Below are positions 7,047 to 16,010 of a stretch of 37,791 nucleotides of DNA, in pieces. Source of the DNA: Betaproteobacteria bacterium (lineage in GTDB: Bacteria; Pseudomonadota; Gammaproteobacteria; Burkholderiales; Rhodocyclaceae); NCBI GenBank assembly GCA_016208425.1, contig JACQYA010000121.1, positions 1 to 37,791 of the forward strand. Reading direction: 5' to 3'. The position numbers and the translations under genes are program-made. Under the pieces are notes generated by a model. It was not told where the DNA came from. It saw only the letters and a program-made list of their open reading frames with translations, and did not search any database. Every line of letters begins with the position of its first letter. Position 1 is the first letter of the stretch.

Positions 7047-7849
7047 ATTCTGGATCGGCAAATTCGGGATTGGTCGCCGATGTGGTGACGCTGTTCCCGG
7101 AGATGTTTTCCGCGCTGACGCAATCCGGCGTAACGCGCAGGGCGCTGGAAGAAGGTCGCTGGAGCGTCGATTTCTGGAATCCGCGCGATTTCACCGAAGA
7201 CAGACACCGCACGGTCGACGATAGACCCTACGGCGGCGGGCCGGGCATGGTGATGATGCCGGGGCCACTGGAAGCGGCGATTGTCGCCGCCAAAGCGCGG
7301 CAGGCGGCGGCCGGGGTACGCCACAGCCGGGTTGTCTGCCTGTCGCCGCAGGGCGTGGCGCTGACGCACCGGCGTGTTATGCGCTTTGTCGGGGAGGCTT
7401 GGCGAGGCGCGCAGGGTTTGGTGCTGCTCTGCGGGCGTTACGAGGGAATCGACGAGCGCGTGATCGAGCGTTGCGTCGATGAGGAGATTTCGATCGGGGA
7501 TTTCGTCCTCTCGGGCGGCGAGATTCCGGCGATGGCGCTGCTGGATGCCATCGTCAGGCAGTTGCCGGGCGTTCTTAACGACGCCGGATCGGCACAACAG
7601 GATTCGTTTGTCGCGGGCTTGCTGGATTGCCCGCACTACACGCGGCCGGAGGAGTACGGAGGCCGGTGGGTGCCGGATGTTTTGTTGTCCGGTCATCACG
7701 AGCAGATTCGTCGCTGGCGCCTGAAACAGGCGCTGGGTCGGACGTGGCAACGCAGACCCGAGCTGTTGGCGGGACGCGCGTTGTCGAAAGAGGAAACGCA
7801 ACTCCTGGTGCAGTTTCAGGAGCAATGCGGTCAGGAAAACAAAACGTAA
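7040..7849 (+). CDS. trmD: tRNA (guanine-N1)-methyltransferase
   Basis: TrmD methylates G37 of tRNAs with a G36 neighbour using S-adenosylmethionine, which prevents +1 frameshifting. SPOUT-fold motifs are clear: VVTLFPEMF at the start, [28 protein letters not shown] and [11 protein letters not shown] (the knotted SAM site). No ATG opens the gene. Candidates are TTG 7028, TTG 7040 and TTG 7070; 7040 is chosen since GGAAG (7031-7035) precedes it at suitable spacing, and it overlaps the rimM stop by 7 bases. This gives 269 residues, against about 250 in relatives. It ends 14 bases before rplS. Confidence 0.95.
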   Translation: MVDSGSANSGLVADVVTLFPEMFSALTQSGVTRRALEEGRWSVDFWNPRDFTEDRHRTVDDRPYGGGPGMVMMPGPLEAAIVAAKARQAAAGVRHSRVVCLSPQGVALTHRRVMRFVGEAWRGAQGLVLLCGRYEGIDERVIERCVDEEISIGDFVLSGGEIPAMALLDAIVRQLPGVLNDAGSAQQDSFVAGLLDCPHYTRPEEYGGRWVPDVLLSGHHEQIRRWRLKQALGRTWQRRPELLAGRALSKEETQLLVQFQEQCGQENKT

Positions 7850-7863
7850 CCGGAGTTCATAAA

Positions 7864-8241
7864 ATGAATCTGATTGAGCAACTGGAGCGGGAAGAAATTG
7901 CCCGCTTGGGCAAAACCATCCCCGATTTCGCGCCCGGCGACACCGTCGTCGTCCAGGTGAAAGTGAAGGAGGGCACCCGCGAGCGTTTGCAGGCGTACGA
8001 AGGTGTCGTCATCGCCAAGCGCAACCGTGGCCTGAATTCGAGTTTCATCGTGCGCAAGATCTCGTCCGGCGAGGGCGTCGAGCGCACCTTCCAGACCTAT
8101 TCGCCGCTGGTCGCGGCAATCGAGGTCAAGCGTCGCGGCGACGTGCGTCGCGCCAAGCTGTACTACCTGCGCGAACGTTCGGGCAAGTCGGCGCGGATCA
8201 AGGAAAAACTCACGCGCCGGCAAAAGCCCGTAGCGGCCTGA
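7864..8241 (+). CDS. rplS: 50S ribosomal protein L19
   Basis: A 125-residue large-subunit protein at the 30S-50S interface. Family features: N-terminal [15 protein letters not shown], then [36 protein letters not shown] and [17 protein letters not shown]. It is the last gene of the rpsP operon; ATG 7864 follows CGGAG at a good distance. A strong hairpin follows immediately. Confidence 0.98.
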   Translation: MNLIEQLEREEIARLGKTIPDFAPGDTVVVQVKVKEGTRERLQAYEGVVIAKRNRGLNSSFIVRKISSGEGVERTFQTYSPLVAAIEVKRRGDVRRAKLYYLRERSGKSARIKEKLTRRQKPVAA

Positions 8242-8255
8242 TTTTTTTGGATCAA

Positions 8256-8291
8256 GCAACGGGGCGGCATCGAAAGATGCCGCCCCGTTGC
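8256..8291 (+). terminator. Terminator hairpin after rplS
   Basis: A perfect 16-bp stem: GCAACGGGGCGGCATC (8256-8271), GAAA loop, and its complement to 8291. It is followed by TCTT and then a run of G, so the usual U-tract is almost absent. Given its stability and position 14 bases after the rplS stop, it is the likely operon end. Confidence 0.65.
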
Positions 8292-8295
8292 TCTT

Positions 8296-8306
8296 GGGGG
8301 GGGGGG
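8296..8306. repeat. Run of 11 G
   Basis: Eleven consecutive G lie between the rplS hairpin and the flgI terminator region. Such tracts slip easily during replication and sequencing. It is intergenic, so it does not change a reading frame. Confidence 0.9.
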
Positions 8307-8309
8307 CGG

Positions 8310-8363
8310 AAAAATGGGGGGATGGATGACTCTGTAAACCACCGGTTCACACGGCCTCCATCC
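8310..8363 (-). terminator. Possible terminator of the flgB-I operon
   Basis: Read on the minus strand, GGATGGA (8363-8357) pairs with TCCATCC (8326-8320) around a 30-base loop that itself contains AACCGGTGGTT. Four C, an A and five T (8314-8310) follow. The stem is short, so the call is tentative. Confidence 0.35.
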
Positions 8364-8372
8364 GTTCCGTGC

Positions 8373-9518
8373 TTAGATGATCTCCAGGTCGGCACGCAGC
8401 GCGCCGACCGCCTTCATCGCCTGAAGGATCGCCAGCAGATCTTGCGGGTTGGCGCCGAGCGCGTTGAGCGCCTTGACCACGTCGGAAAGATTGACGCTGG
8501 CTTTGACCTGCATCAGCGCGGCGCCTTCCTGCTTGATCTGGATATCGGCCTGGTTGGTCGTTACCGTCTGCCCGCCCGCCAGCGCGTTGGGCTGGCTGAC
8601 CTGTTGTTCGTTGTTGATGACCACCGACAGGTTGCCGTGCGCCACGGCGCAGGAGTCTATCGTCACCGTCTGGTTCATCACCACCGAACCGGTGCGCGGA
8701 TTGACGATGACCTTGGCCATCGTCTGCATCGGACGCACTTCAAGATTTTCGATGCGCCCCATGAAGGCGACCCGGCTATCTGGCTCTTCCGGCGCGCGCA
8801 CGCGAATCTGGCGCCCGTCGACGGCCTGCGCGGTGCCGGCGCCCATCTCGCGGTTGATGACGTCGACGACGCGCTGCGTGGTGCCGAAATCGGCGTTGCT
8901 CATCTGATAGTGGATGAACGGCCCCTGACCCAGCGCGGTGGGCACTTCGCGTTCGACCGTCGCGCCTCCGGCAATGCGCCCGGCGAGCAGATGGTTGATC
9001 GTCACCTTGCTGCCGCCGGCCGACGCGCCGGCGCCGCCGACCAGAATGTTGCCCTGCGCCATCGCGTAGGCTTGGCCGTCGGCGCCTTTCAGCGGTGTCA
9101 TCAGCAAAGTGCCGCCGCGCAGGCTCTTGGCGTTGCCCATCGACGACACGGTCACGTCGATCTGCTGCCCGGTGCGCGCAAAGGGCGGCAGATTCGCCGT
9201 CACCATCACCGCCGCGACGTTCTTGAGCTGTAGGGATTGTGTCGTCGGCAGCGTGGTGCCGAGCTGGGCGAGCATGTTGATGATGCTTTGCGTCGTGAAG
9301 GGCGTTTGCGTCGTCTGGTCGCCGGTTCCGTCGAGGCCGACGACGAGGCCGTAGCCGACCAACTGGTTGTTGCGTATTCCCTGTACGGAGGCCAGATCCT
9401 TGATCCGGTCGGCCCACGCTAAAGGTGTCGTCAGCGGCAGGAGCAAGCATGCGCCAACGGCAATAATTGCCGCACGTGCCGTGAGTTTTCCACTGCTGTT
9501 TCCACGATTTTCACGCAT
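8373..9518 (-). CDS. flgI: Flagellar P-ring protein FlgI
   Basis: FlgI assembles into the periplasmic P ring around the rod. After a signal peptide (hydrophobic [20 protein letters not shown], cleavage expected before [11 protein letters not shown]) the mature protein shows [37 protein letters not shown] and a C-terminal [20 protein letters not shown], all typical. Starts are ambiguous: TTG 9545 overlaps the flgH stop, ATG 9527 and ATG 9518 follow. I use 9518, which has GGGTGG upstream. It is the last gene of the flg operon here; flgJ, flgK and flgL, which often follow, are absent. Confidence 0.95.
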   Translation of the reverse strand: MRENRGNSSGKLTARAAIIAVGACLLLPLTTPLAWADRIKDLASVQGIRNNQLVGYGLVVGLDGTGDQTTQTPFTTQSIINMLAQLGTTLPTTQSLQLKNVAAVMVTANLPPFARTGQQIDVTVSSMGNAKSLRGGTLLMTPLKGADGQAYAMAQGNILVGGAGASAGGSKVTINHLLAGRIAGGATVEREVPTALGQGPFIHYQMSNADFGTTQRVVDVINREMGAGTAQAVDGRQIRVRAPEEPDSRVAFMGRIENLEVRPMQTMAKVIVNPRTGSVVMNQTVTIDSCAVAHGNLSVVINNEQQVSQPNALAGGQTVTTNQADIQIKQEGAALMQVKASVNLSDVVKALNALGANPQDLLAILQAMKAVGALRADLEII

Positions 9519-9541
9519 GATTTTCATCCACCCGATATCGC

Positions 9542-10243
9542 TCAAAATGGCAGGAAGCTCAAGAAGAAACGCGATAGCCAGCCCATCACCTGCGCTTCGC
9601 TGATCGCCCCGCTTTCCTTGTACTCGATCCGCGCGTCTGCCACCTGCGACGAGCTTATGCTATTGGCGGAGTTGATGAAGAAGGGGTTCACCACGCCGGA
9701 AAGGCGGATGTATTCCTGCCCGAAGCCGATCGCCACCTGCTTTTCGCCGGAGACCAGCAGGTTGCCGTTGGGCAGTACCTCGATCACGGTGACGGTGATC
9801 GTTCCGGTGAACACGTTGTTCGCTGCCGCCTCGCCCTTGCCGTCCAGGCTGTTCGCGCCGCTGGCTCCCAGCTCCATCCCCTGCAGCGATTTGCCGGGCA
9901 AGCCGATGATCGTTCCGGCTTTGGCACTGATGCTGGTGGCGCGGTTGACCTTGGTGTTCGACTTGGTCGACGCCGAGGTGGTTTCGGCGATGGTGATCGT
10001 CATCGTATCGCCGACGTAGCGGGCGCGCCTGTCCTCAAACAGCGTGCGCGCGTTGCCGGACTGGAAGATGCTGCCGTTGGCGGCCAGGGTCTCGGTGCGC
10101 GCCGCCGGACGCGCTGTCATCGGCTGGTGCACGTTGGTCGGCGGCACCGAGTTGCAGGCTGCCAGGGATAGTGCAAGCAAGGTCAGCGCTATCGGCAGCA
10201 GCCATCGTTCCGATTCAAATTGACGGGGCTTCGGATTTTTCAT
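9542..10243 (-). CDS. flgH: Flagellar L-ring lipoprotein FlgH
   Basis: FlgH forms the outer-membrane L ring. The 233-residue precursor has a lipoprotein signal peptide with LSLAAC and the lipidated Cys at residue 30. Downstream are [22 protein letters not shown], when read in shorter parts SIFQSG and LFEDRRAR, and the conserved [20 protein letters not shown] stretch in pieces ([17 protein letters not shown]). Length is normal. The gene begins 10 bases after flgG, and its TGA lies within the region of alternative flgI starts, which implies translational coupling. Confidence 0.96.
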   Translation of the reverse strand: MKNPKPRQFESERWLLPIALTLLALSLAACNSVPPTNVHQPMTARPAARTETLAANGSIFQSGNARTLFEDRRARYVGDTMTITIAETTSASTKSNTKVNRATSISAKAGTIIGLPGKSLQGMELGASGANSLDGKGEAAANNVFTGTITVTVIEVLPNGNLLVSGEKQVAIGFGQEYIRLSGVVNPFFINSANSISSSQVADARIEYKESGAISEAQVMGWLSRFFLSFLPF

Positions 10244-10253
10244 GATCGTCTCC

Positions 10254-11036
10254 TTACAACTGGGTCAGTCGCGCCAGCATCTGGTCGGATGTCGACACTA
10301 CCTTTGAATTCAGCTCGTAGGCGCGTTGCGTCTGGATCATCGTCACCAGTTCTTCGGCGACGTTGACGTTCGACGTTTCCACGTAGCGCTGGTTGAGCAC
10401 GCCCGCGCCGTTCGTCCCCGGCGTGCTGGGGGTCGGCGTACCGCTGGACGCGGTTTCCAGAAACAGGTTCTCGCCGATGCTCTGCAAGCCGCCGACGTTG
10501 ACGAAGGTCGCCAGTTGTATCGTCCCGACCTGCACGGTGGCGGACGATCCCGGCTGCGTGACCGAAACCACGCCGTCGGTGCCTACCGTGACGCTCAGCG
10601 CATTGGCCGGAATCGTGATGCTCGGCTGTAGCGGGTAGCCGCTCGATGTCACCACCTGACCTTGGTTATCCTTCTGGAACGAGCCGTCGCGGGTGTAGGC
10701 CGTCGTGCCGTCGGGCAACAGCACTTGCAGGAAACCAGCGCCGTTGATCGCGATGTCGAGATCGTTGCCGGTCTGCTGTACGGCGCCCTGCGTGTGTATG
10801 CGCGCCGTAGACACGGGCCGCGCGCCGGTGCCGAGCTGCAAGCCGGAAGGGATCTGCGTCGACTGCGACGATTGCGCGCCCGGCTGACGCAATGTCTGAT
10901 AGAGCAGATCCTCGAATATCGGCCGCGCGCGCTTGAAGCCGTTGGTGCTGACGTTGGCCAGGTTGTTGGCGATCACGTCCATGCTCGTCTGTTGGGCGTC
11001 GAGGCCGGTACGGGCAATCCAGAGTGAGCGGATCAT
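10254..11036 (-). CDS. flgG: Flagellar distal rod protein FlgG
   Basis: FlgG builds the distal rod and is exported by the flagellar type III system without a cleaved signal. The 260 residues begin [20 protein letters not shown] and carry the rod/hook signature [20 protein letters not shown]. The C-terminal coiled segment [20 protein letters not shown] is the family's other hallmark. The middle (about residues 180-205) has a Thr/Pro/Gly-rich insertion [11 protein letters not shown]. Length matches the usual 260. Confidence 0.97.
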   Translation of the reverse strand: MIRSLWIARTGLDAQQTSMDVIANNLANVSTNGFKRARPIFEDLLYQTLRQPGAQSSQSTQIPSGLQLGTGARPVSTARIHTQGAVQQTGNDLDIAINGAGFLQVLLPDGTTAYTRDGSFQKDNQGQVVTSSGYPLQPSITIPANALSVTVGTDGVVSVTQPGSSATVQVGTIQLATFVNVGGLQSIGENLFLETASSGTPTPSTPGTNGAGVLNQRYVETSNVNVAEELVTMIQTQRAYELNSKVVSTSDQMLARLTQL

Positions 11037-11078
11037 TTTGCGTGCATCCTGATTTTTCGGTTTCTTCGGTTTCTTGGG

Positions 11079-11822
11079 TTAAGCGTTCATCGAGAGAATC
11101 TGGCTGGCCTGTTTGGCGTTCGCGTCGGCCGTTTGCAACATTTTGATCTGCATTTCGAACTGGCGCGCCAGGCTAATCATGCTGACCATGGAATCGACCG
11201 GATTGACGTTGCTGCCTTCGAGCGTCTCCGGCGCCAGCCGGACGTTGGTGTCGGCGTCGGCCGGGTTGCCGCTTTTCAGGCGGAACAGCCCGTCGGCGCC
11301 GCGCACCAGCTCGCTTTCCGGCGGGTTGACCAGCTTGATGCGGCCGACGACACCGACGTTGTTGGGCACGCCGAACAAGGGCACGGTCGACACGGTGCCG
11401 TCGGGCGCGATGGTGACGCGGTTGTCCGGCGGAATAGCCAGCGGCCCGCCGTCGCCCTGCACGTTAAGGCCGCCCGCCGTCTGCAGCTGGCCGTTGGCGT
11501 TGGTCTGCAAGTTGCCGGCGCGGGTGTAGGCTTCCTTGCCGTCGGGCGTTTCTACCGCAATCCAGCCGGCGCCCTGCACCGCGACATCGAGCGGCCGGCC
11601 GGTGGCCATCATCGGCCCCTGCTCGAACACGTCGGCCACCGAAGCGTCGACGACGAACGCGCGGGTCGGCGCGCCTTCGCCCTGAACCGGCACGGCACGA
11701 AACTTGTGCTCCATCGCGCGGTAGCCGGTCGTCGTCGCGTTTGCCAGATTCTGCGCGACGCCCGCCTGTTGCAGGAAAGCGTGCTTGGCGCCGGTCATCG
11801 CGGTGTAGATCAGGCGATCCAT
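11079..11822 (-). CDS. flgF: Flagellar proximal rod protein FlgF
   Basis: A 247-residue rod protein. It starts MDRLIYTAMTGAKHAFLQQ and has the variant signature QNLANATTTGYRAMEHKFRA. The C-terminus, NVNPVDSMVSMISLARQFEM, is characteristic of FlgF. It lies between flgE and flgG with short gaps (32 and 42 bases) in the same operon. Confidence 0.96.
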   Translation of the reverse strand: MDRLIYTAMTGAKHAFLQQAGVAQNLANATTTGYRAMEHKFRAVPVQGEGAPTRAFVVDASVADVFEQGPMMATGRPLDVAVQGAGWIAVETPDGKEAYTRAGNLQTNANGQLQTAGGLNVQGDGGPLAIPPDNRVTIAPDGTVSTVPLFGVPNNVGVVGRIKLVNPPESELVRGADGLFRLKSGNPADADTNVRLAPETLEGSNVNPVDSMVSMISLARQFEMQIKMLQTADANAKQASQILSMNA

Positions 11823-11854
11823 GGAGAGCCTTTCACCTTATCTCAGAAGACGGC

Positions 11855-13144
11855 TTAACGCAGATTGACCAGCGTTTGCAGGATCTGATCCTGCGTTTTG
11901 ATCGACTGGGCGTTGGCCTGGTAGTTGCGCTGTTCGACGATCATGTTGACCAGTTCGGACGTCAGGTCGACGTTGGACTCTTCGACGGCCGCGGACTGCA
12001 AGATCCCCAGGGTCGCCGAATTGGGCGATCCGGTCAGCGGTGAACCCGATGCGGCGGTTTCCAGCCACTGGTTGCCGCCCAGCGAGGCCAGTCCGTCGGG
12101 ATTGGTGAAGCTGCTCAACGCAACCTGCCCCATCGTGCGCGATTGGCCGTTGGAATAGGTGCCGAGAATGATGCCATCGGCCGCAACAGTCATTCCCGTC
12201 AGGCGACCCGGCGCGTAGCCATCCTGCTTAAGCTGATTGACGCCGAAATTGCTGCCGAACTGGGTGCTGCCGGTAAAATCGAGATTGAAGGCTAGAGGAG
12301 TTGCCGCACCGTTTGAAAGGGCAATGCTGAGAGGAAGAACACCGTTGGGTGCGGCGGTCAGTTTTCCCGACGAATCAAACGCCACCGAGACCGGGCCGGC
12401 GATAACGGGAACCATACTCGTGGCCGGCGGCACAGGTGCGCCGGTATCGGTCGACGTATACACATCCCAGGTGTTGGCCGCGGCCGCCTTGCGCGCGTAG
12501 ATCGTCAAGGTGTGCGGGTTGCCCAGGGTGTCATAGATCGAGACCGCGGTCGAATAGTTATACATCCTGGTTGTCGGCGTTGTCGCCGGCGCCACGATCG
12601 CCCATGCGTCCGTCGGCACGGTACTGCGCGAGTCAAAGTTAAGAACCGCCTTGACGCCGTCGAAATCTCCTCCGACGGTACCGGTAGCCTGCGGCGGCTG
12701 GTCTGAGGGGTCGAGCAGCAGGTCTACCGGGGTAGAGATTACGGGAGCTCCGGTCGCCACATCGACGGCATAACCCGTCAGCCTCCGCGCGCTGTCATCG
12801 ACGATGTAGCCCGATTTGTCCAGATGAAATTGCCCCGCGCGGCTATAGGTTACCGATCCGCTGTCGTTCATGCGGAAGAACCCGGAGCCGTTGATCGCGA
12901 TGTCCAGCGGGTTGTTGGTCACCGTCACGTTACCCGCCGCAAAATTCTGCGCGACGGCCGGAACGGAGACGCCGATGCCCACTTGCGAGCCGCCGGAGGC
13001 GCCCAAGGTGCTGGCGTAGACGTCGGCAAAATGGGCTTGCGACGATTTGAAGCCGACCGTCGCCGCGTTGGCGACGTTGTTGCTCGTCACGTCGAGCGCG
13101 TTGGAGGAAGCTCTTAGGCCGCTTAATCCTTGCTGGAATGCCAT
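11855..13144 (-). CDS. flgE: Flagellar hook protein FlgE
   Basis: FlgE polymerises into the hook that joins rod and filament. The frame is open to 13372, but ATG 13144 is the start: MAFQQGLSGLRASSNALDV is the conserved N-terminus, followed by SNNVANAATVGFKSSQAHFA. The 429 residues end with VNMIVEQRNYQANAQSIKTQ and DQILQTLVNLR, the conserved C-terminal helix. The variable central domain (residues ~150-340) is rich in Thr, Ala and Pro. It lies 20 bases after flgD. Confidence 0.97.
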   Translation of the reverse strand: MAFQQGLSGLRASSNALDVTSNNVANAATVGFKSSQAHFADVYASTLGASGGSQVGIGVSVPAVAQNFAAGNVTVTNNPLDIAINGSGFFRMNDSGSVTYSRAGQFHLDKSGYIVDDSARRLTGYAVDVATGAPVISTPVDLLLDPSDQPPQATGTVGGDFDGVKAVLNFDSRSTVPTDAWAIVAPATTPTTRMYNYSTAVSIYDTLGNPHTLTIYARKAAAANTWDVYTSTDTGAPVPPATSMVPVIAGPVSVAFDSSGKLTAAPNGVLPLSIALSNGAATPLAFNLDFTGSTQFGSNFGVNQLKQDGYAPGRLTGMTVAADGIILGTYSNGQSRTMGQVALSSFTNPDGLASLGGNQWLETAASGSPLTGSPNSATLGILQSAAVEESNVDLTSELVNMIVEQRNYQANAQSIKTQDQILQTLVNLR

Positions 13145-13164
13145 TTTATTCTCCCGCCTTAAAC

Positions 13165-13845
13165 TTAAAGTATCTGTTGAACATCCTTGAAATCGACGGT
13201 GCCGAGCGCGCCGAGATCGAGAAGGAAGCCGCTCTTGCCTCTGACGAGAGCAGAAACCGTGCCAATCTGTAGCGCTTCGGCGGTGACCGCCGCGCCGCCC
13301 GCCGACGCCTCGACCTTGAACTTGTAGGTGCCGGGAGGAGCAATCGTCCCGGCCGCCGTTTTTCCGTCCCACGAGAAGTCCAGCAGGCCGGTGCCATGTG
13401 CGCCGAGATTTTGCGTCTGGACGACGTTTCCTTTGCTGTCCAAAATGCTGACCGTTACCTGTTCCGCCGGAGCCGCCAGCTTGACCCCGCCATATGCCTC
13501 GCCGTTGGCCAGCGCGAGGCCGGTGCCGGGCACCAGCACGGTCTTGCCGATCAGCCCTGCCGCCTGCATGGCCTGGCTGTCGCTGTAGGCGCCGAGCAGT
13601 GTACCGAGCGTGGAATTGAGCTTGTCGATGCCGGTCACGGTATTGATCTGCGCCAGTTGGGTGGTGACTTGCGCGTTGTCCATCGGGTTGAGCGGATCCT
13701 GGTTTTTCAGTTGTGTCACCAGCAATTTCAGAAAGCGGTCCTGCGACTCCTGCGTCGTGGACGCCGACGTGGAATTCGCGCTGGCGCTGGCGTTGAGCGA
13801 CGCAAATATTTCGCTTGGCGAGCTGGTCGATTGGACGGTTGACAT
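13165..13845 (-). CDS. flgD: Flagellar hook-capping protein FlgD
   Basis: FlgD is the scaffold at the hook tip that lets FlgE assemble. The 226 residues contain the conserved N-terminal block SQDRFLKLLVTQLKNQDPLN plus PMDNAQVTTQLAQINTV, then a FlgD Ig-like/Tudor region with WDGKTAAGTIAPPGTYKFKV. Residues 1-33 are Ser/Ala/Thr rich and low in complexity. It sits between flgC and flgE in the operon. Confidence 0.97.
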   Translation of the reverse strand: MSTVQSTSSPSEIFASLNASASANSTSASTTQESQDRFLKLLVTQLKNQDPLNPMDNAQVTTQLAQINTVTGIDKLNSTLGTLLGAYSDSQAMQAAGLIGKTVLVPGTGLALANGEAYGGVKLAAPAEQVTVSILDSKGNVVQTQNLGAHGTGLLDFSWDGKTAAGTIAPPGTYKFKVEASAGGAAVTAEALQIGTVSALVRGKSGFLLDLGALGTVDFKDVQQIL

Positions 13846-13869
13846 CGATTTCTCCTTGAAAATACCCGG

Positions 13870-14274
13870 TTACTGGCCGAGCGTCAGCGTCTTCAACAAG
13901 AGCTGTTTGGCGGTGTTCATGACTTCCGCGTTGGTCTGGTACGAGCGCGAGGCCGAGATCATGTTGACCATCTCATCGACCACGCTGACGTTCGGCATCG
14001 TCACGTAGCCCTTGTCGTCGGCGGCCGGATTCCTCGGGTCGTAGACCATGCGCCCGGGGCTGCTGTCCTCGACCACCTGTTTGACCCGCACGCCCTGCGC
14101 GGCGTCGCCCGGCATCGGCGTGGCCTGGAACACGACCTGTTTGGCGCGGTAGGGCTTGCCGTCGGCGCCGGTGATGCTGTCGGCGTTGGCGAGGTTGCTG
14201 GCCACCGCGTTCAGACGCATCGACTGCGCGGTCAAAGCGCTGCCGGCTATGTGAAAGACGTTGAAAACACTCAC
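13870..14274 (-). CDS. flgC: Flagellar proximal rod protein FlgC
   Basis: A 134-residue rod protein with N-terminal [20 protein letters not shown] and signature [20 protein letters not shown]. The central [19 protein letters not shown] and C-terminal [20 protein letters not shown] are typical of FlgC. It starts 2 bases after the flgB stop. Length is normal. Confidence 0.98.
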   Translation of the reverse strand: MSVFNVFHIAGSALTAQSMRLNAVASNLANADSITGADGKPYRAKQVVFQATPMPGDAAQGVRVKQVVEDSSPGRMVYDPRNPAADDKGYVTMPNVSVVDEMVNMISASRSYQTNAEVMNTAKQLLLKTLTLGQ

Positions 14275-14276
14275 GG

Positions 14277-14681
14277 TTATTGCCCTTGAACGGCAGACAT
14301 CAGCGTTCTCAGCTTGCTGGAGAGAAAGGTCACCGCAGCTTCGTACTGCATCGCGTTCTCGGCAAACTGGGCGCGCTCGATGTCCATATTGACGGTGTTT
14401 CCGTCGACGCTCGACTGGGTTTCCTTGCGATACAAAAGCGCCGGCATGCCGGCATCGCTGCCGCTCTGAATGTGGCGCACCGAGGTTGTGGCAAGCGCCA
14501 GATCGCCGCTGGCACGACCGGATATCGCGTTCTTCAGCGCCGACGAAAAATCGAAGTCGCGCGCCTTGTAGTTGGGCGTATCCGCATTGGCGATATTTCC
14601 CGCCAAAACCTGCTGGCGATGTGCCCGCAGATTCAAAGCCTGTGCTTGAACCGAAAGTGCATTATCCAGCGCGCTGACCAT
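14277..14681 (-). CDS. flgB: Flagellar proximal rod protein FlgB
   Basis: A 134-residue rod protein and first gene of the flg operon. It shows [20 protein letters not shown] and [12 protein letters not shown], the FlgB form of the rod signature, and a C-terminal [20 protein letters not shown] helix. GGGAG stands just before the ATG. A sigma-54 promoter lies 34 bases upstream of the start codon. Confidence 0.98.
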   Translation of the reverse strand: MVSALDNALSVQAQALNLRAHRQQVLAGNIANADTPNYKARDFDFSSALKNAISGRASGDLALATTSVRHIQSGSDAGMPALLYRKETQSSVDGNTVNMDIERAQFAENAMQYEAAVTFLSSKLRTLMSAVQGQ

Positions 14682-14714
14682 GATGGCTCCCAGGCAATTG
14701 TCGAGAACATAAAA

Positions 14715-14729
14715 GCAACTTGTGTGCCA
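14715..14729 (-). promoter_or_regulatory. Sigma-54 (RpoN) promoter of flgBCDEFGHI
   Basis: On the minus strand TGGCAC (14729-14724), five bases ACAAG, then TTGC (14718-14715) match the -24/-12 consensus TGGCAC-N5-TTGC without a mismatch in these ten positions. The transcription start should be about 14703, 22 bases before the flgB ATG. Such a promoter needs an enhancer-binding activator of the FleQ/FlrC type, which is not in the window. Confidence 0.85.
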
Positions 14730-14890
14730 TATTGCAGTCCGGGGTTATTGAAGGAGATCGCCGGCTCTCGCCAGGGGTGTCGGGCGGCAAATCGGCAATA
14801 ATTGCCGGCAAAGGCCGACCGGAGCCGGCGCAGCGAGGATGTGTCACGGGGAGGTTTCGCGATCTGCCGGCGATAGTGCAAAATGGCGGG

Positions 14891-15592
14891 ATGATTCGCG
14901 TGACAAGCTCTCTTGCTTCCCTCCGGCTTTTGCCCTTGATCGCTGTTTGCGTTGCCGCGCAGGCGACACCCAAAGAGCATGATCCTATAAAGGGTGCCGT
15001 GGAGAGCTTTTTGCATATCCAGACGCAGGGGCTCCCGGGGAAAGTCAGTTACAGCGTCGGCCAGCTCGACCCGGCCGCGCAAATTTCGTCGTGCGGCGCG
15101 TTCGAGCCGTTTTTGCCTCCAGGTGGCCGCCTGTGGGGGAAATCGACCGTCGGCGTGCGCTGCCTAGGTCCGGCGGCGTGGACGGTTTATGTGCCGGTGC
15201 AGGTCAGCCTGTTCGGCGATTACCTGGTGAGCGCGCACTCGCTTGCCGCCGGCAAGGTGCTCGCGCCCGGGGATTTCACCGCGCGCAGCGGCGACCTTGG
15301 GCTGCTCGCCAGCAGCACGCTGACCGACCCGGCACAGGCTCTGGGCAAGACGGTGAAAAATGGTGTGGCGGCGGGCCAACCGCTACGCGCCGACCAACTG
15401 GTCGCGCCGTGGGCCGTCCAGCAGGGACAGAGCGTCAAGCTGGTCTCCAAAGGCAGCGGTTTTAGCGTCAGCAATGAAGGCAAGTCGCTCAACAACGCGG
15501 TCGAAGGTCAGGTCGCGCAAGTCCGGACTCCTTCCGGGCAAGTCGTCAGCGGGATTGCCCGAAGCGGCGGAACGGTCGAGATTTCTTATTGA
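14891..15592 (+). CDS. flgA: Flagella basal body P-ring formation protein FlgA
   Basis: FlgA is the periplasmic chaperone for FlgI. The frame is open to 14720; ATG 14891 is chosen since it places a signal peptide at the N-terminus (SLASLRLLPLIAVCVAAQA, cleavage before TPKEH). The 233 residues include the SAF/ChapFlgA domain: YLVSAHSLAAGKVLAPGDFT, GQPLRADQL and a C-terminal AVEGQVAQVRTPSGQVVSGI. It is divergent from flgB and followed by flgM and flgN, an arrangement common in gamma- and betaproteobacteria. Confidence 0.95.
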   Translation: MIRVTSSLASLRLLPLIAVCVAAQATPKEHDPIKGAVESFLHIQTQGLPGKVSYSVGQLDPAAQISSCGAFEPFLPPGGRLWGKSTVGVRCLGPAAWTVYVPVQVSLFGDYLVSAHSLAAGKVLAPGDFTARSGDLGLLASSTLTDPAQALGKTVKNGVAAGQPLRADQLVAPWAVQQGQSVKLVSKGSGFSVSNEGKSLNNAVEGQVAQVRTPSGQVVSGIARSGGTVEISY

Positions 15593-15612
15593 GAAGGCCG
15601 CGCAAACGATGC

Positions 15613-15639
15613 TAAAGTTCTGTATGTTGGTGCCGATAT
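15613..15639 (+). promoter_or_regulatory. Sigma-28 (FliA) promoter of flgM
   Basis: TAAA (15613-15616), 15 bases, then GCCGATAT (15632-15639), against the consensus TAAA-N15-GCCGATAA: only the last base differs. The expected start is near 15646, before the flgM ribosome site AAGAGG. Confidence 0.85.
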
Positions 15640-15673
15640 ATCAGGCGAGAAGGAATATTCAAGAGGCCTCACC

Positions 15674-15985
15674 ATGAAAATCGACAGCTCGATCAAGCCC
15701 GCCGGCGCGACCAACGTCGGGGAAGCGCGCGGCCGCACAACGGCCAAACCCGCCGCCGGGGTGCCTGGAAACAGCTTTTCCGACGTTCAGTTGAGCGGGC
15801 TTTCGGCACAGTTGCAGCTTGGCGGCGACACCCCCGCTTTCGATGCCGGGCGCGTTTCGGAAATCAAGCAAGCCATCGCCGACGGGCGCTTTACGATCAA
15901 TGCCGGAGCGATTGCCGACCGTTTGATAAGCAGCGCCAGGGAACTCGTCGCCAAGGAACTCGCCAACCCGCAGCGCCAGGCTTGA
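15674..15985 (+). CDS. flgM: Negative regulator of flagellin synthesis, anti-sigma-28 factor FlgM
   Basis: FlgM binds FliA and is exported when the hook is complete, freeing FliA for late genes. The 103 residues start MKIDSSIKP and have a disordered Ala/Gly/Thr-rich first half. The FliA-binding C-terminal half has FDAGRVSEIKQAIADGRFTI followed by NAGAIADRLISSARELVAKE, the family's conserved helices. It has its own sigma-28 promoter, giving the usual feedback loop, and may also be read from flgA. Partner fliA is at 18062-18808. Confidence 0.95.
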   Translation: MKIDSSIKPAGATNVGEARGRTTAKPAAGVPGNSFSDVQLSGLSAQLQLGGDTPAFDAGRVSEIKQAIADGRFTINAGAIADRLISSARELVAKELANPQRQA

Positions 15986-16010
15986 TCGCCGGCCATCCGA
16001 TCGCTCCCCG

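Noticed and set aside
13382-13396. Sigma-54-like TGGCAC-CGGCC-TGC on the minus strand
   Set aside because: Lacks the full TTGC and lies inside flgD, with no gene start near by.
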